From NCBI GenBank assembly GCA_033439685.1, contig JAUEDM010000007.1, positions 744,001 to 808,000 of the forward strand: 64,000 bases of DNA. Direction: 5' to 3'. A program made the position numbers and the translations under genes. This document shows positions 45,823 to 57,500 of this stretch, piece by piece (positions within the stretch are counted from its first letter, which is position 1; each line of letters opens with the position of its first letter). The notes beneath the pieces were generated by a model. The model searched no databases. It saw nothing but the letters and a program-made list of their open reading frames with translations, and was not told the origin of the DNA. This DNA is from Apodospora peruviana (lineage: Eukaryota > Ascomycota > Sordariomycetes > Sordariales > Lasiosphaeriaceae).

Positions 45823-47080
45823 CTACTCAGCCTTGTCCACCTGGGTATCGTCGGGGTCGGTGTCGTAGTTCTCCCCCATCTCAACATCCTCGTCCTCCTG
45901 GCCAGGATGCGGCGTTCTGTCATCTTCATCCCCGTCAGCTCCACGCTGGGTCTCAGGCTCTTCCGTCGCATCCTCCGTTCTGGGTCTCGACCGTTGCCGA
46001 CGGTCGCCACCTCCATCGCTCTGTGACCCGGCAGCAGCAGCAGCATCGGCAGCTTCGTCGGCCGCAGCCGCAGCAGCCGCCTCTTCCTTCTCCTTTTGCT
46101 TAGCATTATAAGCCTCCTTCTTCTCTTGGTACTTGGCCATGGCCTGCTGCTCGCGAGCGTGGAATTCGTCGCGCTGGCTGTCGTCGAGGTCCTTCCAACC
46201 GCGGGCGAGCTCCTCGTCCATGTTGATGTCGCCGTCGTCGTCGGCCTTGTCGTCACCGTTTTCGGCATCATCATCATGATCCTCCGCTTTATTCTTCTGT
46301 TTCTCGTGGAGCAGCGAGGCGCGCGTCTCGTCGCAGTACAAATCGAAGGCGCTGCCGGGCTTCTTGGGTGCCTTGCTGTGTGTGCCATTCGTTTGGTGTT
46401 GCTGAGTCGAGAACTCGGAGCTGGGCGAGTGGGTGCGGTTCGGGTTCTGGTTGATGAATGATGGGCCGCCGCCACTGCCGCCGGCGGCGGAGGGCGTGGA
46501 CTCGAGGTTGGCGAGCATCGAGGGCTTGCGGTGGCCGCGCTTGATGCGCAGGGGCTTCTCTTTTGGCTGTGGGGAGGATTCGGGCGTGTGAGTCGGACCG
46601 TGGGTCTTTGTCGACGGGAAGACTGTGGTGGTGAAACTTACAGTTGGTGGGGGGCTCGGGCTGCCGTCGGAGTCTTCCACGTTTGTGCTTGTTCGCTTGG
46701 AGAGCTGCTCGAGGAGGAAGGCCCGCTCCAGCCGCATCTTCTCGACCTGCCTCTTAAGACGCGAGAGGCGCATGCGGGCGGCATCGTTGGCCTCTTCGAC
46801 TTCGATTGTGCGCTGCTTCAGCTTGATGCATTTCCGGCGGTAGGCTTCCTCGACCGAGGGAGGAAGTGCGGGCGGGATTGAGGTAGCTGCGACGGCCGCG
46901 GAGGCGCGGTGAGCAAAAGAGCGGGCGACTGGCATTTCGGGGGCAGTGCAGTTCAATGTTGGTGAGATGGGAATCAATTGGGAGGAGGAGAAAGGAGGCA
47001 TGGTTGAGGGAGTGCGAAAGGGGGGAGTGCGAGGTTATTCCTAATGCCGACAAAGAAGGTGCGGGCTTACCTGGCGCCAT
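45823..47080 (-). CDS. HMG-box protein, NHP10-like (INO80 complex type)
   Basis: Probable nuclear DNA-binding protein resembling Nhp10 of the INO80 remodeller. Preferred model: exons 47071-47080, 46642-46928 and 45823-46566, 346 aa. The signature region SVEEAYRRKCIKLKQRTIEVEEANDAARMRLSRLKRQ... LERAFLLEQL is a charged coiled coil typical of the family. The HMG box (from APKKPGSAFDLYCDETRASLL) is interrupted by about 30 acidic residues before it resumes at ARGWKDLDDSQRDEF. The tail is Ala-, Glu- and Asp-rich. Two points are uncertain. The 10-nt first exon (M-A-P-) is phase-correct, but an ATG at 47001 could also start the protein. The 75-nt intron (46567-46641, GTAAGT...CAG) has no stop and a length divisible by three, so its retention would not break the frame. 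Confidence 0.75.
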
Positions 47081-47558
47081 GATGACTTATTTGTGGTGCT
47101 CGAATCGTAATGTTTATGGTACGAGTTTAAAAAGAAAGAGAGCTCGGTCGAATAAGTTAGTGGTGAGTAATTGGCGTGTGGAAGGTTTGGACGGCCCTCC
47201 CGCTCGGTAGTTCGAAAGTGTTTACGGCCGGATTTTCAATGGATTATTGCTAAGGTGCGAATAGAGGCAGGTGCGGCAGTGAATCCGTGATCCGTCTGGC
47301 TGTCGCGACAAGGCTGAGCGCGGCTCACTCTTCCCCTGATTGGTGGCCGCTGGGCTAGCTCCCTGACCTGTCCTGGCTGTCATCCCCCAAGGCTGCCGTC
47401 ACTGAACTTTTTTTTACCGGGACTCCACATCAGGGAGCTCCAGTCCTGCAGCAGCGTTTACCTCTGTCGCCTGCGAGAACACCCACACCGCAACCGCACC
47501 ACACTGCACTGCACTATCAGAGACAGTTGGGAACCAAACACACTAGAACTCAGCCACC
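47081..47558. promoter_or_regulatory. bidirectional promoter between HMG-box gene and CCT8, with CCAAT box
   Basis: This 478-bp spacer separates divergent starts. CCAATCAG on the minus strand (47336-47343) is a strong match to the CCAAT-binding complex site, 216 bp before the CCT8 start. The CCT8 leader ends in the favourable context CAGCCACCATG. Confidence 0.6.
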
Positions 47559-49427
47559 ATGTCTTTAAATATACCCAACGCGCCGAACGCCAACTTGTTT
47601 AAGGGAGGTTACAATAAGTGAGTAGCTATCCTTCCCCCATCGCCAGATCTGTTCTGCCCTGCCTTGCCCCGCCATTGTTGTGAAGTCATATCAAGATACT
47701 GACAGCCTCCCCTGTGTCCTAGCTACGACTCGGAAGATGGCGCTGTCCTTCGCAACATCGACGCCTGCCGGGCAATCTCGTCGACCGTCCAGACGTCGCT
47801 GGGCCCGTACGGACGCAACAAGATCGTCATCAACCACCTGCAGAAGATGATCCTCACCTCAGATGCCGCCACCATCCTGCGAGAGCTCGACGTCGTGCAC
47901 CCCGCCGCCAAGCTGCTGGTCATGGCCAGTCAGCAACAAGAGTCCGAGATGGGCGACGCCACCAACCTGGTCATCATCCTCGCCGGTGAGCTGTTGAAGA
48001 AGGCCGAGGACCTGCTGCGCATGGGCCTGAAGACGTCCGACATCGTTGTTGGCTACGAGCGCGCGCAGAAGATTGCCCTCGACACCCTCGAGGAGCTCGA
48101 GGTTGACACCGTCGAGGACCTGCGCACCCAGGCCGAGCTCAGCAAGGCCGTCAAGACCGTTATCGCCAGCAAACAAATCGGAAACGAAGAGTTTCTCGCC
48201 GATCTCGTCGCCGAGGCCGTCCTCGCCGTGCTCCCCAAGAACGCTGCCAACTTGAACGTTGACAACATTCGCGTCGTCAAGATTATGGGAGGCAGCCTGA
48301 CGCAGAGCCGTGTTGTCAAGGGCATGGTGTTCCCCAAGGAGCCCAACGGATCGGTAAAGAAGGCCAAGAAGGCAAAGGTTGCCGTCTACACCTGCCCCAT
48401 CGACTCCAGCGCGACCGAGACCAAGGGCACTGTTCTGCTACACAACGCAAAAGAGATGCTCGACTTCACCAAGGGCGAGGAGGATCAGCTCGAGGCCGCC
48501 ATCAAGGAGTTGCACGATGTCGGTCTGAGGGTTGTCATTGCCGGATCTACGGTAGGCGAGCTGGCGATGCACTACCTCAACAGATATGGCATTTTGGTGA
48601 TCAAGGTGCTCAGCAAGTTCGAGCTGAGGAGAATTTGCAGAGTTGTGGGAGCTTCGCCTCTCGCGAGACTTGGCGCCCCCATGCCGGATGAGATGGGCAG
48701 CATCGACGTCGTGGAGACTCTGGAGATTGGCGGTGACCGGGTGACCGTGTTCAGGCAAGAGAACGATGTGACGAGAACAGCCACCATCGTTCTGCGGGGT
48801 GCCACTACCAACCACCTGGACGACGTTGAGCGCGCCGTCGACGACGGTGTCAATGTTATCAAGTCAATCACCAAAGATCCCCGACTGGTTCCCGGCGCGG
48901 GCGCAACAGAGGTCCAGCTCGTGGAGAGGATAACGGCCGTTGCTGACAAGACCCAGGGTCTTGCTCAGTACTCCATCAAGAAGTACGGCGAGGCGTTCGA
49001 AGTGGTGCCTAGGACGTTGGCCGAGAGTGCTGGTCTCGATGCCACTGAGGTTCTCAGCAGGCTGTATGCCGCCCATCAGAAGAAGGACGACTGGTCCACC
49101 GGAGTTGATATCGAGGTATGTTTGTTTGGCCGTTTCATGCTGTGGGGAGCTTCGCTAACAATTTGCGTTACAGAACGAGGATGGCTCCGGAACCCTGAAT
49201 GCCGAGGATAATGGTATTCTGGATCTTCTAGTGACGAAGCAGTGGGCCATTAAACTTGCCACCGAGGCTGCCCGGACGGTGCTTTCGGTTGACCAGATTA
49301 TTGTTGCGAGACAAGCTGGCGGGCCCAAGCCCCCAGGGCCGAACCCGGTACGTTCCTATGTATTGGTTTCTGTCGACGATGTATCCTTGCTAATCATTGT
49401 TGTTTATAGAACTGGGATGAGGACTGA
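47559..49427 (+). CDS. CCT8: T-complex chaperonin subunit theta (CCT8)
   Basis: One of eight subunits of the cytosolic chaperonin TRiC/CCT, which folds actin and tubulin. Exons 47559-47617, 47723-49115, 49174-49347 and 49410-49427 give 547 aa, the normal size. It starts MSLNIPNAPNANLFKGG, matching fungal theta subunits. The TSLGPYGRNK segment of the nucleotide pocket is present; the usual GDGTT/GDGTN loop reads GDATN (in EMGDATNLVIILAGELL). The equatorial C-terminal part has VPGAGATEVQLVERI and WAIKLATEAARTVLSVDQII. The last exon codes only NWDED and a stop, so its 3' intron is easily missed. It shares its promoter region with the HMG-box gene. Confidence 0.96.
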
Positions 49428-50323
49428 GTGTAGCGCTTGCTGGTGGGTTGGTTGGAGTTGGCGTGGTTGGCTGAGACGAGTTTAGAGAAAAAGAGTAAAA
49501 GCAAGCAACTTCTACATGGATGTATGTATGTGTCCTAACTTTTAATTAGTGTGGATACTACGGGACTAGATACCTGAGTTTGGGTGACCTCACAAAGTTC
49601 TTTTCTCGGTCCTAGGGGCAAATGAGAGAACTTGGTCTAGACGTTGCTTTTCGTTTACTGTACGAAGTCAGTGACAGGAGATAGATAATACCATCATTCC
49701 GTACGGAAGTAGTCAGTCGGCAGTCAAATACGATACGAATGAAGAGAAAATGGCCATCTGTGGAGAGTGATAGAATCGATTGCACAATATATGTTTGTCT
49801 GGTCAGGTTGAAGATGTTTTATGTTAACATGGAGCAGCAGCCCTTTGCAGGTAGGTCATACATAATTCAAGGCCGTCATTATCTATCTCTTAATCGTAGT
49901 ACTTGCTTGAGTGAGTCGGGTGGTTTGGCTGTCCCTCGATACCTCCCTAACTCTTGCTCGCGTCTTCAAAGACAGCTGAGCTAGATGGATCGGTGTGACG
50001 ACCAGCAGGTTCCTGGTGTTCTTGTTGCTTTACCGTTATATCATGATCGGCTTAGACCACGTGGTACCCATCTTTCTATTGTAGCCACCGTGAATGGATA
50101 AGAAAGGAAGGCAAGTAGTTTTGGGTCTCCGGCGAAGCTTTTACAGGTTTAACACGTCTTATTGTTGAAAGACGAGTACAGGGTATTAGATCTAACACTG
50201 TACAATAATACTGCCCAAGGTATGCTGTCTCTATCATCTATTCGTTACAACATTGGTATCCATCCAGTCATTGATCACATAAGTATATCGTCGTCGTTCT
50301 TTTCCCTCTCGCCATCCAATCTG
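49428..50323. other. convergent intergenic region, nothing recognised
   Basis: About 900 bases between CCT8 and the transporter gene, which converge. It must contain both 3' UTRs. No gene, repeat array or RNA is seen. Confidence 0.6.
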
Positions 50324-52527
50324 CTAACTCGCCATCATCACTCCCTCTCTTCCACCACCATTATTTCCTGATGGCGGTGATCTCTGAATCACAGTCCTCG
50401 TGGCCGCGATCATCCTCCGCCAAATCCAGCCCATCCAGCCTCCCGTCGACTCCTTTCCCATGCTCTTGTTCTTAATAACAACAGCATTGTCATCATTCTG
50501 CCCTCCTCTATCCTGGCTGGTCTCATCCGCAGCACTTCCATCGCCATCACCGGTACTACTCCCAATAACCAACCCAGCCTCTTGGACCTTGCCCATTCCA
50601 TCAAGCCGATAATCCCTCACCAACCACACCATCCCCAGCAGCGGGACGCACAACCACAGCGCAATCCAAAGCAAAACTGTAATCGTCTCCTGGTACGCGC
50701 GCCCAATGGCTTCCCGCTCCGGCGATCCCCACGCGTAACTCCGTGCCACGACAACGCTCGCGTATATTTTCTTGGCGTCACCCTTGGCAGCCTCGGGCAG
50801 ATATTCGACCAGTTTCCTCGGCACAAGTCTTCCCCAGACGGCGCCCGATATTGCCGCTCCCACCGCCGCGCCGACTTCCACGAGTGTCAAGAAGGCGGCC
50901 GTCGCAACACCGACGTGGGCGTGGTTGGTCCCGCAGGAGGCCTGCACCGCAAGCTGCGTGGCGACGTGCATTAATCCAGCCCCAGCACCCAGCAACGTCT
51001 GTGCGGCAAACAGACTCGCAATAGTAGCACCCTTTGTGCGGGTTTGCGTCAGGACGAAAATCGCAAACGTGTACAGCGCCGCTCCGAAAACAATGAAGGG
51101 TTTCGGCCGCGGAGCGGTGACGGACTGGCGAATATGTAGCGACGCCAGGATTGCTGCGATAGTACTTGCGAAGGAAAACGTCTGTGTGATGGGGCCCGCG
51201 CGGCTAACCGGTAAGTTCAGAGCTACCAGTAAGTAAGAGTAGAAGTACGGCTGGACAGCAATATAGAAGATCATGAAGTAAAAGAAGCCGAGTGCGCAGC
51301 CGGCGCAGAACGTGCGCGACTTTAGCAGCTCGAGAGGTAAAAGCGGATGAGGAGCAAGATGCGGACGGGATTCCCATAGTGGGAAAAGTACAAGAAAGAA
51401 TACGCCCGTGAGAATCATGGTAATGATACCGCGGTCATGCCAGCCCGACGGGGAGCGAGAGACCAGTGTCAGCGGGATGAGGATGAGCGCCAGACCGGCT
51501 GACAGCAAGAACGTGCCGACTATGTCGAGGTCGTAGAACAGAGTGGAGAATCCCACTGTACTCCCCCCTCTCTTCTTGTGATGAGCCGTCTTGTGCTGCA
51601 AGAACCCCTTTCTCTCCGCTTTGCGCTGGTTAAGGAACAGACTCATGGCGAGCGGTAAAAACGCCACGGGCAGAATGATGGCCCACATGCCGTAGCCCCA
51701 GCGCCAGGAACTGGTGGCAAGAATGGCAGACGCCAGGGCCGGGCCGATCCAGACGGTGACCAAAAAGGGGCTGTCGGGTAGACTTGAAAAGAGGGCACGG
51801 TTCAGGAAATCGCTTGTGTCGGCAATGAAGACCTGCTGCAGAATCTGGAGGCCGGTCGAGCCGGCCGAGTAGAATATCTGCGCCGAAGCGTACGTCTCGA
51901 CGTTGCGGGAGGCCGCCATCAGGATGTAGCCCAGCACACAGAGGAGGACGGAAATGCAAAAAGCCTCGAGGCGGCCGAAGACGTCTGCTACTTTGGCCAT
52001 TGGAGGTTTGATGACGGCTGGTCTTCAGTTAGTATCATGTTTGTACGAAAAAGGGGACGAGACATGGAACAAGGACGGACCATTGACAACGTTCTGAACG
52101 ACATAAACGGTCGACAGCAGCGAGTGATTGTTGAAAGAGCTGACGGCAAACGCTGCCAGGGAGTATGTGACCTGTCCTTCCAGGGACGTGGTGAAGGCCA
52201 TGAGAAAGATACTTTTTCCCCCAAGTTGTGTTAGCATTCCCACTATCTCAACAGTCCAACATAATCAAGTTACCTCATATAGGCAATAACCAGACCCCAT
52301 TTCGTCCATGCTCGAGAAACGGCCTCGATGCGTCGGACACCGTCCTGGACCTCATCGTCCGAATCCGAGTCCGAGTCTGATGCGGTCGCGCACTCGTTAC
52401 CGTTATCTCTGTCGTGAGAGGAAGTAGTCGTTGCTGTTGTTGTACCATAACTATTTTCCTGATACTGCTGCTGAAGAAGAAGAGGCGATGATGATGACGG
52501 ATCATCACGGCCGACAATATCGCTCAT
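50324..52527 (-). CDS. siderophore-iron transporter of the major facilitator superfamily (SIT/Mir type)
   Basis: Predicted plasma-membrane importer of ferric siderophores, with about 14 membrane helices. Exons 52274-52527, 52081-52211 and 50324-52017 give 692 aa. The cytosolic N terminus is Ser/Asp-rich (DSDSDSDDE) and ends in AWTKWGLVIAYMS. Family-specific sequence follows: FLMAFTTSLEGQVTYSLAAFAVSSF in helix 1 and VVNAVIKPPMAKVADVFGRLEAF, where the second intron interrupts VVNAVIKPP. Later segments SSWRWGYGMWAIILPVAFLPLAMSLFL and FSSLPDSPFLVTVWIGPALASAI are also SIT-like. The cytosolic C terminus is long and Ser/Gly-rich. The first ATG at 52527 is chosen. A perfect iron-GATA-factor site lies 0.9 kb upstream. 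The substrate (fusarinine C, triacetylfusarinine, coprogen or others) cannot be told. Confidence 0.87.
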
Positions 52528-53438
52528 GCTCGTCGTAATTGTTTGACTACCAAAAGATAATAGTATGTCCAAAAGAGTGGTGTGATGATTGAGAAACGTC
52601 TCTGCTGCTCTTCCTCAAAATCCACCGAAAACATCCCTGGCAGATGGAGAGGCCGACAACTGGATCCCGAAGGAAGTAGGTATCCGCAAGTGACTGAGAG
52701 AGCAACCAACCAACCGGGCAACTAAAGCGCGCGCTCTTTCCTTTCCATGAACTATCAACGTCGCGCACAGATATCGCTTCTTCGCTCCTGTTAGTTGTTT
52801 GCTTCAAGAACGAAACAAATGGAGAATGTACTTACCGCCAATTCAGTTAGTTAAGCGTAACCACACTCTACAATTCTGGAAACAACGCAGCAAACCAGGT
52901 GGAGAGTCATGTAGTAGGCGTGTGAGTCTTGTGTCAGGCAGGCAGGCAGGCAGTGACTTCCAGGCTGAAGCCCGCAGAATAAGAAACAACTTCTGGAAGT
53001 GTTAAATGAACAAGTGTGACTCTCCTACCCCCACACCCATCGGGCACCACACGATCGATCAGTTGTCCAAAATCCAAATTGTCTCACCAAAACGAAAACG
53101 GCGCCAGTGGCCAACTCAGCCCCCCTTCTTCACATCCCACCACACACACACACACCGGGCGACAGGAACTAGGTGAGTAATGTACCTAATAAGTACCTTA
53201 GGCAACCCTTAAAATCACCCCATTCGCCAATCAATCAGTTCATCGCCCTACCTGCCCGACCAGAGCAAAAAAGAGGTCCCGCTGGTCCATCGTCACGAAC
53301 AAGAGGGGTCGGTCGTGACAAGGTTACGACTTACCAAAAGAGCGTTGAAGAACCCGAACAAACCCCACTGTGGTCCGTCCCGAAGTGGTCACCTGCAGCT
53401 TCACCGGGGTCTTCCGACCGCCTGTGATTGGCTAGAGA

Positions 53439-53458
53439 TTATCTAAAGGATCTGATAA
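53439..53458. promoter_or_regulatory. iron-responsive GATA-factor (SreA/SRE type) binding site pair
   Basis: ATCTGATAA at 53450-53458 matches exactly the ATCWGATAA consensus of fungal iron regulators of the SreA/SRE/URBS1 class. An inverted AGATAA core (TTATCT, 53439-53444) sits just beside it. The pair lies about 0.9 kb upstream of the siderophore transporter start, where such a repressor would be expected to act under iron sufficiency. Confidence 0.55.
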
Positions 53459-53990
53459 ATGGGAACGGTGGGACCAGACATGGTGCAAAACCCAGAAACA
53501 TGGACAAATATCATGACATGCAGCCAGCGACCTCGGCATGCGGGGTGTGGCCGACTGCCGTTCTCGGAACTATGTTTTTCTTTTCTGTTCATTTTTGTGT
53601 GGCCTGTGGCTGCATTGACTGTGCCTACCACCTGGTGTAATAAATAACCTGGAAGCTTGCAGGTTGATGATGTTCGATATCCTGATTATGTCTTTTCGCT
53701 GGCAAAGTAAATAAAACTGAATTGATTGAACAAATAGATTCGCTTTCCGCAGGATGCACAGCCGAATCTAAAAGGCTGCTCCGGTTTTTGCGCAACAAAA
53801 CAATAAAAATGAGATTTCCCTCCTGCTCAAACAACACAACTATATACCCAGCCAACTACCTATATAATCTCTCCTTATTCGTTTCCCATACATAGGTAAG
53901 TACCATCCTCCTTTCCCATTCCCCTCAGATATAGATAGATTCCCAGCTCTTCCTCCCCATTCAATCATTTCATTTCATGCCCCACCGTCC

Positions 53991-54010
53991 TATCCTATCC
54001 TATCCTATCC
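53991..54010 (+). repeat. TATCC pentanucleotide repeat
   Basis: Four perfect copies of TATCC, with partial copies on both sides, in noncoding DNA downstream of the RING-PH-VWA gene. Confidence 0.85.
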
Positions 54011-54581
54011 ATTCCTATCTCATCTCAACCAAGTATCAAATAACCAACACACATAAAAGAGAAGAGGAAACCCCGAACCAAGTATATTTAGTCCTTGCAA
54101 GCCGTGTGAACAACAAAAACAACAGCCAACAGAAAATTGGTATCTTTCCAGAAAGAAATCAAAAAGCAGTCATTCCATCCACCGCCAAATGAAGAATAAC
54201 AAAATACAGGGTGTTGGTTTAGCCAGTCAGGGGGAAAAAATCATTGCTTGGAAAAGGGGGCATGGACGTGGGCGTGAGCGTGAATATGGAGCACGTAAAA
54301 AAAAGCCAAACATTTCCGTCCCTCGAATTTTTCGAATCAAAAGCTTGCCGTCAAATATGAGAAGGTCGTATGTTGCGTGTGTGTGGGTAGTATTGATCGA
54401 GTAGGAGTTTTATATATATCATAATGATATCGGTTGGTCGTTCGGACAAAGTTTGTTCAGTGCCTTGATACAGGCGGCCACCAGGAGGGTGGATGAGATG
54501 AGGTTTGCGGCACGCACCAAAAGCGACCAAGATCCGGTAGGTAATAAAAGCCATGTGCTCAGCGGGGCGATTGTAGAGAGC

Positions 54582-57500
54582 TTACGCCTCCTCCATGATA
54601 CCACCCTCGCCGCCCCCTTCCTCACGCCATTCCCGGCTCTTGCTCGTGAGCTTCTTCACCCCGCTGACCCTGCCGGCCCACAAGCTCTCGATGGGAGTGC
54701 GGAAGGTGAAGGCCCGCTGCGAGCTGATGACCCCAATCGCCTGCAGCACCGCCTTGCGGCTGTCGCGCCCAAACACGGCCGGGTGGTTAATCCACTCGAG
54801 ACTGGCTTCGAGCTCCGCGTCGAGCGCGGCAACCGTGTGTGCGTCGATGCCAGTCGCAGTTCCCATTGGGCCGAGACCGCCGAGGCCGTCGTTGGACCGG
54901 CTCCGCGGTATCGATGTGGGGGCAGCAGGGAAATCGCCTTTATACGCGTTTGCCGACGTTGGCGACGGCGAGTTCTTCCTGTCGGGCGTGCCGGCAGCGG
55001 TGGGAGAGCCGTCGTTAGCAGGGTGCGGTGTGGATGGCTGCGACTTGCCGCCCGCAGGGATCGGTGGCACCGGCGGCAGACCGCCCTTGCCGAGGCCTTT
55101 GAGAATAGACCGTGTTTCGTTCAATAACGTGTGCGCGCGGTCGTGCTGGCCTCTGCTGACCAGGGTTAATGCGCGAGTCAACATGTCCGATGTTAGCAAT
55201 TCCATGCGCCGTTGCACAATATGAGGGTGCGGTGGGATGGGCGGTGAGTTGCCCCAAGACTTCTTTGAACTGGATGCTGGCAGCATGGTGATGGCCAGCA
55301 GGGATGGCCGCGTGTGTTGTGATGTACCGTCGCGCAAGATGTCGCCCCAGCTCAGCTCCGCCTGGATCAGAGGCACCTCCTCCACCGAGACCGCTCTTTG
55401 CTCGTCACTATCCATGGGACCACCCAGAGCTTCCAGACCCGATACGATATTATCCCACGGATCCTGAGGCAGTTGTTCTTGCGATGCATTGTCTGGCATG
55501 ATGACCAACTGCACCAGGATGTCTCGTTTATCGCCAAACCGCAGATCGCCGAGTGAGGCCTCTGCATCACGCCCTGTGGCGCGTTTGGTGATTTGGAGCG
55601 CTCCGCTTATTTTGTGGAACTTTGCAGGCGAGCCTTCGGGCAGCTTGAGCTTGAGCTTGACGTTCTGGTGCGACAAGGTCTGCATGGAGCCGAGACATCC
55701 AGCCAGACATTCGCGGAGCATCATCCAGTCTTTGACATAAGTGTATGACGCCTTTGTTCTTGTCGACAGCTCGATCATGGTATCCGGTTTGTGCGTCATG
55801 CCCAGACCAAACGAGTGGATAGTAATTCTAGGGTTTCCGTTAGCACAGTATTACATCAAGACAGATGGGAAACAACATACTTGGCGGCTTCCGCGCGCGA
55901 GACGACAAAGTCGACGCTGTCGGGATCGGACGTAGACGCATCGCTGATCAACATGATGGTCGCGATGGGGTTGTTGTACTTGCGGCCCATAAGCAGATCC
56001 ATGGCAACGTTTGCGCCCTCAACTACGTCTGCCCGATGGCTCTTTTGGCCAACAGGCTTAATCGAGTTCAGGACATTGCTCCAGCCCGGCCACGCCTTGG
56101 TGGTCATGCCGACGATGGGAACGCCACCGCCTGAGGACCCGAAGGTCACAAGACCCATACGGTCCCGCTCACCCAGTGCCGCTACCATGAAGCGCAGAGC
56201 ATCGCGGACGAGGTTGATCTTGACGCCCTGCATGGATGCGGAAACAGGAACAACAACCACAACGTCGACAGGTACGTGAACTGACGGTAGTAACGGACTG
56301 CGCGCAAAGTTGGTGTACTCTGTCGGCGCCGTTGTCGCCGACTTGGCGCCTCCCCATGACGAAGCGAGCGAAGATACGCGCTGTGGCCGGTTGGATCCCG
56401 AGTTTCTCTGCCAGTCCTCCTCGTCCGTCTCAGAGAATTCGCCGCGGTCGTAGTCGGGGCTACGGACTGGCGAGGTCTCCACGGCATTAAGATCAAGCAG
56501 TGCCTGTTGCCATAGTTTAAGCTGATTCCGGTTCTCGAAGCGAAGATGAAACTGCGGCAACTCGGCCACCGACAAACTAAGCGTTAGGATGTTTTCGTCG
56601 ATGGTGCCCGTCTCGGACACCTCGTTAAGATGCTTCTTGATGAGGATAGACCCCTTAAGCGTGCAGCGCGTGGATTTTCGCGGCACGGAGTCGTCTTCCC
56701 ACTGTGACGGAGCTGGCTGGGCGTTCTTTTTCTCCTTGACGCAAATAAGCATTTCAGCAAAAAGGAAACACTCCAGCTCCTGCCAGGACACCTTGTCTTT
56801 CCCTACACGCAGTGTACCATACAGCCGAAGTTTGCCAAACCTAGCACAATAAATATGGTTAGCCAACCGATTCAACCGGAATTACGAAACAGGTCCATGG
56901 GACCCAGGTGGCACGATAGTGAGTGGTTTGTGTCTACTTACCGGCTGAAGTCCAGCCCATGCCAGTTGTCGACCCGGCTGCGTAGGTTTTCGGTCATCTC
57001 GTTAAGAACCTCGGGCGATTCGTAGGGATAGAAGCGGGGGGCAGGCCTCGTAGGCGATGTTGGCCGCGCAAATGTCTCTTCAGGTTTCGCTGGCGTCATT
57101 GCTGGGGGTGCAGCCACCTGCAAATCTTCGGGATCAGGTCGCCATTTGTTGTCTGGCACCTCGATGGTGACCAGACAGGTGAGTGTTTGCTGCTGCCGCG
57201 ACCTGCTGATGGTGGGAAATTCGGAGCGTACTGTGACGGTCGGTGCTGGGATTGGGTTCCGCGCTGAGGCTCGAGGGCTTGCCAAGGAGGTTTCCATGGC
57301 CTGGACATCGTAGTCGTGTCGCCGCGGCGGTCCGCTCTGTGCCGTCTCGGGGTAGCCCCCGGATGAAGCTACACCTGTCGCCTCGCTGTCGCTCCGCGTA
57401 TGCCTGGAATTTCCTCCTGTATAGCGATGTTCTGACGACTGTCCGGTCTCGCGACTGTCCCGGGCACTGCCCCTGTGAGGAGGGCCATCACGAGAGGGAT

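Larger units (their letters stand above)
52528..54581. other. promoter of the siderophore transporter and 3' region of the RING-PH-VWA gene
   Basis: About 2 kb without a gene. It contains the GATA-factor site pair at 53439-53458, another AGATAA at 52555-52560 in the leader, an AGGC repeat near 52937-52953, a CA run near 53142-53156 and a TATCC repeat at 53991-54010. Confidence 0.55.
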
